Assembly: GCA_902765025.1 (NCBI GenBank)
Contig: CACWYC010000015.1
Coordinates: 49,792-113,791 of the forward strand
Length of the DNA stretch: 64,000 bases
Origin: Oscillospiraceae bacterium
GTDB lineage: Bacteria; Bacillota; Clostridia; Oscillospirales; Oscillospiraceae
Direction: 5' to 3'
The notes under the pieces are model-generated. The model saw only the letters and a list, made by a program, of their open reading frames with translations, searched no databases and was not told the DNA's origin. Positions within the stretch are counted from its first letter, which is position 1, and every line of letters begins with the position of its first letter. Position numbers and translations under genes: made by a program. Shown here piece after piece: positions 59,894-64,000 of this stretch.

Positions 59894-62800
59894 TTACCCT
59901 GCCCGTCTGCGGCGGATCACCGCGGGCAGCGCCAGGGCGCAGGCCAGCGCCACCACGCTCCACAGCAGCATGCCGTGATCGCCTGTGGCGGCGGATGCCA
60001 CCGGGGCATCACCGGCCGGCGTCCACGCGGCGGTGTCCTGATAGGCGATGACGTAGGTGGAGAACCGGTCGGTGGAGGCCGTCAGCGTGTCGCCGCTGCG
60101 GTGGGTGGGCAGCGCCGTGGCCACGCCGTCATGGATGCACACCAGGGTAAAGCTGCGGCTGAACCCCACCGGGGCGTGGCGCAGCGCTTCGGGAATGGTG
60201 ACGGTGACGCTTACCGGCTGCGCCAGCACCGTCAGCGCTGTGGGCACGCCGCCGTCCTGCTGCCAGAAGAAGGACAGATTCAGATACTGGCCCATCTGCA
60301 GCCGGGGGTGATTCAGATGGTAATCCGCCAGCGCCAACCTATCCTTGGCGGACAGGTCGCCGTAGGAGACGGCCTCGGCCTGAAGGAAGAAGGCGATCTC
60401 ACTGCTCCAGTTGTAATCCTCCTCCCCCAGCAGGGCCAATGCCTTGGCGGGCGAAATGGCGCTGATGCGTATGGCGGGAGCGCCTGCGAAGGCCACCACG
60501 TCGGTGGACACGGGTCTGCCGTCCGCGTCCTCCGCGGTGGTGCGCTGGCTCTCGGCGGCGGACAGCGTCCATGCCACGGTCTGCGTACCATCATAGAGTC
60601 CGCAGCCCTGGACGGTGATGGTGTGGGTGCCAAAGGCCGTGGCGGTCACATCGCCGGACAGGGTGTAGTCCTTGCCCTGGGTGAGCACAGTGTCGTCCGC
60701 CTTTACCACCACCCCGGGGCCCACGGCGTCGTGGCCGTTGCCGGTGAGGGCGGCGGGGGTCAGGGTGACGGTGAGCTGGTCGGCGGGCCAGTAGGTGACG
60801 GGTCCGTATTCCCCGCTGCCCACCTCCGCGCCGTCCTTGTAAATCTCCACCCGCAGGTAGAGGCCCAGGTCGTTCTGGGTGATGGTGTAGCTGGCGCTTT
60901 CCGCCCCGGAGATGGGATTATCCTCCCGCTGGGTGCCGCCCTCCACTTCGTGGGCGTGATACCAGCGGTAGGTCAGGCCCGTGGCGTCCTCCGGGTCGGG
61001 GGTGACGGTGATGGTCTGGCCCACGTAATCATAGCCCTCCTTGGCGATGCCGATGAGGCTGGTGGTATAGTCGGTCTGGGCGGTGGCTTCGGTGTGATTG
61101 GCGCTCTCCGGCGCCTTGGCGTACACCGTATAGGTGGTGGCGGGAAGGAGATTTTCAAAATGGATAATGCCCTGTTGATCCGGGGCGATGGCGCCGCTCC
61201 AATCGGGCGTTTCACCGGCGGGGGCAATGGTGTAGACCTGGCCCGCCTTGCCGCTCATACCCACGCTGTCGGGGGTGCCGAAGAGGAAGGTGGGGGCCTC
61301 CACGGCGGCAGGGGCCTTGGCGATGGTGGCGGTCACATCCGGCAGGGCCAGAGTGCCGGGATGGGTGGCGTTGCCCTCATACCGGGCGTGAACGGTGTAG
61401 TCCCCGGCGTCGGTGCCGGTGGCGATGGCCTCCGTCCAGGTCTGGCCGTCCAGGCTGTACTGGATGGTGTAGCCCGGCAGCACTGTCTGGGGCGCGTTCA
61501 GCAGGTACAGGGCCTGGCCGGTGTATATCAGGCCCGCCCGCGCCGTGGGCCGCTGGCTGTCGGAGACGCTCTCCGCCGCCACGCCGTAGAGCTCCATGGC
61601 GTCCACGGTGCCCCAGCCCTTGGGCTGGATGGCCACGCTGATGCGCAGGTAAACGGCGGTCTCCTCCGTCAGGGTGAAGGTGACGGCGGGATCCTGCCAT
61701 GCCGTCCAGCCCGTGAGAGCCGTGGCGGTGCCGGTGGCAAGGGTGGTGCTGCCGTCGGTGACGGACAGCGTCACGGCCTCGCCGCCTTCGCCTTGGGCCT
61801 TGGCGGCAAAGGTGTAGGTGCCCGCAGGCAGGGTGACGCCCGCTCCCGCGGGGCCGTTGTAGGTGGCGGTGCGCTTATCCGCCAGAGCGTCCCCGGTGAG
61901 GCCGGTGGTGTCGCCCACGGTGACCCAGGCGCCCTCCCAGTAGAACACGCCAAGGCCCTTGCCGCCGGACACGTTGTTGACGGCGTTCATCACCTCCCGC
62001 ACCTCGGTGGCCTGTCCCTGGGGGGTGAAGGGCCACAGCAGGTTATCGCCCACGTTGTTGCCCAGGCGGCTGACGGTGTTGTCAAAGCCGTCGGAGTCGT
62101 CCAGCGTGTAGGCGTAGGAGGTCTCCGCCACCATGGCGTATTTGCCGTAGGTGGTGGCGGCGTAGTCCAGCACGGCGGTGAGGTTTTCCAGGCTGCCGTG
62201 CCAGTAGGGATAATAGGAGGTGGCGAACACGTCGTAATCCACGCTGTTCTGATCCAGCTTGTCCGCCAGACCCTTAATGGCGGCGGTTTTCTCCGGGTTG
62301 GTGAAATGCACCGCCACCAGCACGCCGGGGTCAAAGGCCCGGACGGCGGCAGCACCGGCGTTGTAGATGGCGGCCATGTTGGGCCACGTATTCTCCCCGC
62401 AGATGGCCTGGGTGGTCTCGTTGCCGATCTGCACCATGCCGATGTCCGCCCCGGCGTTACGAATGGTGGTCAGGGCGTCGGCGGTAAAGGTCTGCACCGC
62501 CTGGGCCTTCTGGTCAATGGTCATGTTGGCCCAGGCCTTGGGGGCCTTCTGCTTGCCGGGGTCGGCCCAGAAGTCGGAGTAGTGGAAGTCCACCAGCAGC
62601 TTCATGCCGTTGTCCGCGGCCCGCTTGCCGATGGCGGCGGCCTTGGCCACGTCGTTGTTGCCGCCGCCGTAGCCGTTGTGCTGGCTGTCGTAGGGGTCGT
62701 TCCACACCCGGACCCGGATGTAGTTCACGCCGTTATCCGCCAGAATCTTGAAAAGGTCGCCTTCGGCGCCGTTTTCATCGTAGAATTTGACGCCGCTTGC

Positions 62801-63754
62801 CTCCAGCGCCAGCACCGAGGACACGTCCATGCCCCGGATGAAATCGCTGTTTTGGAACTTGATGCGGCCCACGTTCAAATTGTCCTCCACGGCGGCGGGA
62901 GCCGCGGTGACGGTGGCGTAGGCGATGGCCACCTGGGTGTTGCCCTGCTTCAGCTCCGCCGCCAGATAATAGGTGCCCTCGCTGGGCACGGTCAGGCCGC
63001 AGGTCAGGGTCTTGCCGCTGCCGTTGTCGTTGGACAGCACGCCGTCGCTGTTGCCGCCGGCGTGGTCGTTCCAGCTGTCCAGCCACCACCACAGGTCATA
63101 CCCCTCCGGCACAGCGTCCGCCGCCACGCCGTTCACCACCCACCGGGCGGTAAAGGAGAGGGTGTCCCCCGCCTCGGCGGCGATCTCCGCCGGGGTGACG
63201 GTGAGGCCGTCGGCAAGGACGGAGGGCTCGTCGGACTGCTTCACCAGACGCAGGTCGTCCAGATCGCCCCAGCCGCCGTCGGACAGGTTCAGACGCACGC
63301 CCACGGTGTAATTGCCGTCGGCGGTGACGGTGAAGCCGTCGCTGACGGCGTCCCAGGTGCCATACCCGGTGGGGGTGACGCTCTGACCGTCCATGGTGCC
63401 GATGAAGCCCTGCACCGTGGCGCTGGCCCCCTGGTTCTGGAAGGACAGGGTGTAGCTGCCCGCCGTCAGCGTCACGCTCTGGCTGATGGTCATCACCTGG
63501 GCGTTCTGGGACCAATAATGAAAAGCATGCGTGCCCTCGTATGCCGCATCGGAGGACCATTTTGCGGTAACGGTTTCCTGCGTGTCCCAGCTCTCCACGC
63601 CCACAGACCAGGAATGGTCAGTCCAGAAATCGCTTTCAAAGCTGCCGTTGGTCAGCAGATTCTCCTCCTGGGCGAAGCTGATGCGGGGCGTGACGGAAAG
63701 CATCATCACCACCGCCAGCGCCAAGGCCAGCCACTTTTGCCATCCTCGTTTCAT
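59894..63754 (-). CDS. Secreted multidomain GH53 galactanase with C-terminal wall/membrane anchor
   Basis: A 1286-residue exported protein. A signal peptide (about 1-28) is followed by a carbohydrate-binding-like domain (about 30-172), an Ig-like domain (about 175-285), then a GH53 endo-beta-1,4-galactanase domain (about 290-612) with RGMDVSS, the acid/base Glu in IGNETT (about 447) and nucleophile Glu in VAETSYAY (about 543). The last part of the usual GH53 fold is not visible: after WEGAWVTVG the sequence goes straight into a second CBM-like domain (about 615-728). MBG/Ig-like repeats follow and SAATGD, a hydrophobic helix and RRRR end the protein. The ATG at 63754 has AGAGGA six bases upstream. 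Confidence 0.88.
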   Translation of the reverse strand: MKRGWQKWLALALAVVMMLSVTPRISFAQEENLLTNGSFESDFWTDHSWSVGVESWDTQETVTAKWSSDAAYEGTHAFHYWSQNAQVMTISQSVTLTAGSYTLSFQNQGASATVQGFIGTMDGQSVTPTGYGTWDAVSDGFTVTADGNYTVGVRLNLSDGGWGDLDDLRLVKQSDEPSVLADGLTVTPAEIAAEAGDTLSFTARWVVNGVAADAVPEGYDLWWWLDSWNDHAGGNSDGVLSNDNGSGKTLTCGLTVPSEGTYYLAAELKQGNTQVAIAYATVTAAPAAVEDNLNVGRIKFQNSDFIRGMDVSSVLALEASGVKFYDENGAEGDLFKILADNGVNYIRVRVWNDPYDSQHNGYGGGNNDVAKAAAIGKRAADNGMKLLVDFHYSDFWADPGKQKAPKAWANMTIDQKAQAVQTFTADALTTIRNAGADIGMVQIGNETTQAICGENTWPNMAAIYNAGAAAVRAFDPGVLVAVHFTNPEKTAAIKGLADKLDQNSVDYDVFATSYYPYWHGSLENLTAVLDYAATTYGKYAMVAETSYAYTLDDSDGFDNTVSRLGNNVGDNLLWPFTPQGQATEVREVMNAVNNVSGGKGLGVFYWEGAWVTVGDTTGLTGDALADKRTATYNGPAGAGVTLPAGTYTFAAKAQGEGGEAVTLSVTDGSTTLATGTATALTGWTAWQDPAVTFTLTEETAVYLRISVAIQPKGWGTVDAMELYGVAAESVSDSQRPTARAGLIYTGQALYLLNAPQTVLPGYTIQYSLDGQTWTEAIATGTDAGDYTVHARYEGNATHPGTLALPDVTATIAKAPAAVEAPTFLFGTPDSVGMSGKAGQVYTIAPAGETPDWSGAIAPDQQGIIHFENLLPATTYTVYAKAPESANHTEATAQTDYTTSLIGIAKEGYDYVGQTITVTPDPEDATGLTYRWYHAHEVEGGTQREDNPISGAESASYTITQNDLGLYLRVEIYKDGAEVGSGEYGPVTYWPADQLTVTLTPAALTGNGHDAVGPGVVVKADDTVLTQGKDYTLSGDVTATAFGTHTITVQGCGLYDGTQTVAWTLSAAESQRTTAEDADGRPVSTDVVAFAGAPAIRISAISPAKALALLGEEDYNWSSEIAFFLQAEAVSYGDLSAKDRLALADYHLNHPRLQMGQYLNLSFFWQQDGGVPTALTVLAQPVSVTVTIPEALRHAPVGFSRSFTLVCIHDGVATALPTHRSGDTLTASTDRFSTYVIAYQDTAAWTPAGDAPVASAATGDHGMLLWSVVALACALALPAVIRRRRAG

Positions 63755-63826
63755 GCACATTCCTCTTTTCTCGCAGATCGTTGCGCCAAAAATCACTTGT
63801 GGATTCCTCACAGAAACTAACGTGTC

Positions 63827-63856
63827 ATTATAACATGATTTCGTTGGATTGCACAA
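63827..63856 (-). promoter_or_regulatory. Candidate galactanase promoter
   Basis: On the minus strand TTGTGC (63856-63851), 18 bases, perfect TATAAT (63832-63827), about 70 bases upstream of the gene. Confidence 0.5.
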
Positions 63857-63864
63857 TAAAAACG

Positions 63865-63897
63865 AAAAAAATCCGCCGAAAATGCGGCGGATTTTTT
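63865..63897. terminator. Bidirectional terminator before the intron
   Basis: AAAAAATCCGCC/GGCGGATTTTTT with loop GAAAATGC. No plus-strand gene precedes it in the window, so it may serve a minus-strand gene lying to the right or be a relic of the intron target. Confidence 0.85.
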
Positions 63898-63901
63898 GGT
63901 G

Positions 63902-64000
63902 GTGCGCCCGGCGAGCGCACGTTCTAAAGGGTGAAAGTTCCGAGACCGCCCGGCAGCGGGAAGGTCATAGCCAAAGCCAAGGGTGTCCGTCGTGAGACGG
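63902..64000 (+). mobile_element. Group II intron, 5' end (cut by window edge)
   Basis: The sequence starts GTGCGCCCGGCGAGCGCAC, matching the GUGCG 5' end of bacterial group II introns, followed by GTTCTAAAGGGTGAAAGTTCC and further domain I-like hairpins (CCGCCCGGCAGCGG, CCGTCGTGAGACGG). It begins five bases after a terminator stem, a known target type for group IIC introns. The reverse transcriptase would lie beyond the window. Confidence 0.7.

Noticed and set aside
59879..63820. A 1313-codon open frame on the plus strand opposite the galactanase
   Set aside because: It is the complement of a clear GH53 coding frame, has low-complexity Gly/His/Val composition and no domain; GC-rich third positions on the real strand keep it open.

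Overview
The window is chromosomal DNA from a GC-rich, spore-forming member of the Clostridia, most likely in or near the Oscillospiraceae. This rests on the Firmicutes origin layout (gyrB-remB-recF-S4-dnaN-dnaA, then rpmH-rnpA-yidD-yidC-jag on the other side), sporulation genes (spoVAC, yabP, yabQ, a SpoVB-like flippase), an Rnf complex, and intergenic spacers packed with short palindromic repeats. I cannot name the genus from sequence alone.

Layout. Positions 1-5.6 kb hold the origin-side replication operon on the minus strand, with a DnaA-box cluster between dnaA and dnaN. 6.3-9.5 kb carries rpmH-rnpA-yidD-yidC-jag on plus. 10.3-14.4 kb has a radical SAM protein, mutY, tdk, a second radical SAM protein and hpf. 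14.8-18.7 kb is one large RND transporter. 19.4-23.6 kb holds hemW and a ferredoxin, spoVAC, a candidate type I toxin-antitoxin module, and divIC/yabQ/yabP/rqcP/hup. 24.3-33.7 kb is spoVB-hemZ-MBL-dtd and rel-recJ. 34.5-37.5 kb has a short-chain fatty acid transporter and a DUF975 protein. 37.7-42.9 kb is the complete rnfCDGEAB operon. 43.9-48.2 kb has two poorly known proteins, tRNA-Val, an RluA-type pseudouridine synthase and lspA. 48.4-59.8 kb is a long plus-strand run: miaB, mutS, mutL, miaA, hfq, an HlyD-like protein, yggS, sepF, divIVA and a HAD hydrolase. 59.9-63.8 kb is a large secreted GH53 galactanase, and the window ends in the 5' part of a group II intron placed directly after a terminator.

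Most genes are housekeeping: replication start, ribosome and tRNA maturation, mismatch repair, stringent response, division-site assembly, membrane protein insertion and ferredoxin-linked energy conservation. The unusual material lies between them. Nearly every long spacer is built from interchangeable palindromic modules. Four modules carry an extra insert of exactly 56 nt at the same dinucleotide. A ~100 nt element occurs in two subfamilies whose stems differ by compensated changes. One spacer-type repeat sits in frame inside mutL. The candidate type I toxin-antitoxin locus at 21.5-21.8 kb has consensus promoters on both strands. Length and base comparisons were done by eye; no database search was possible.
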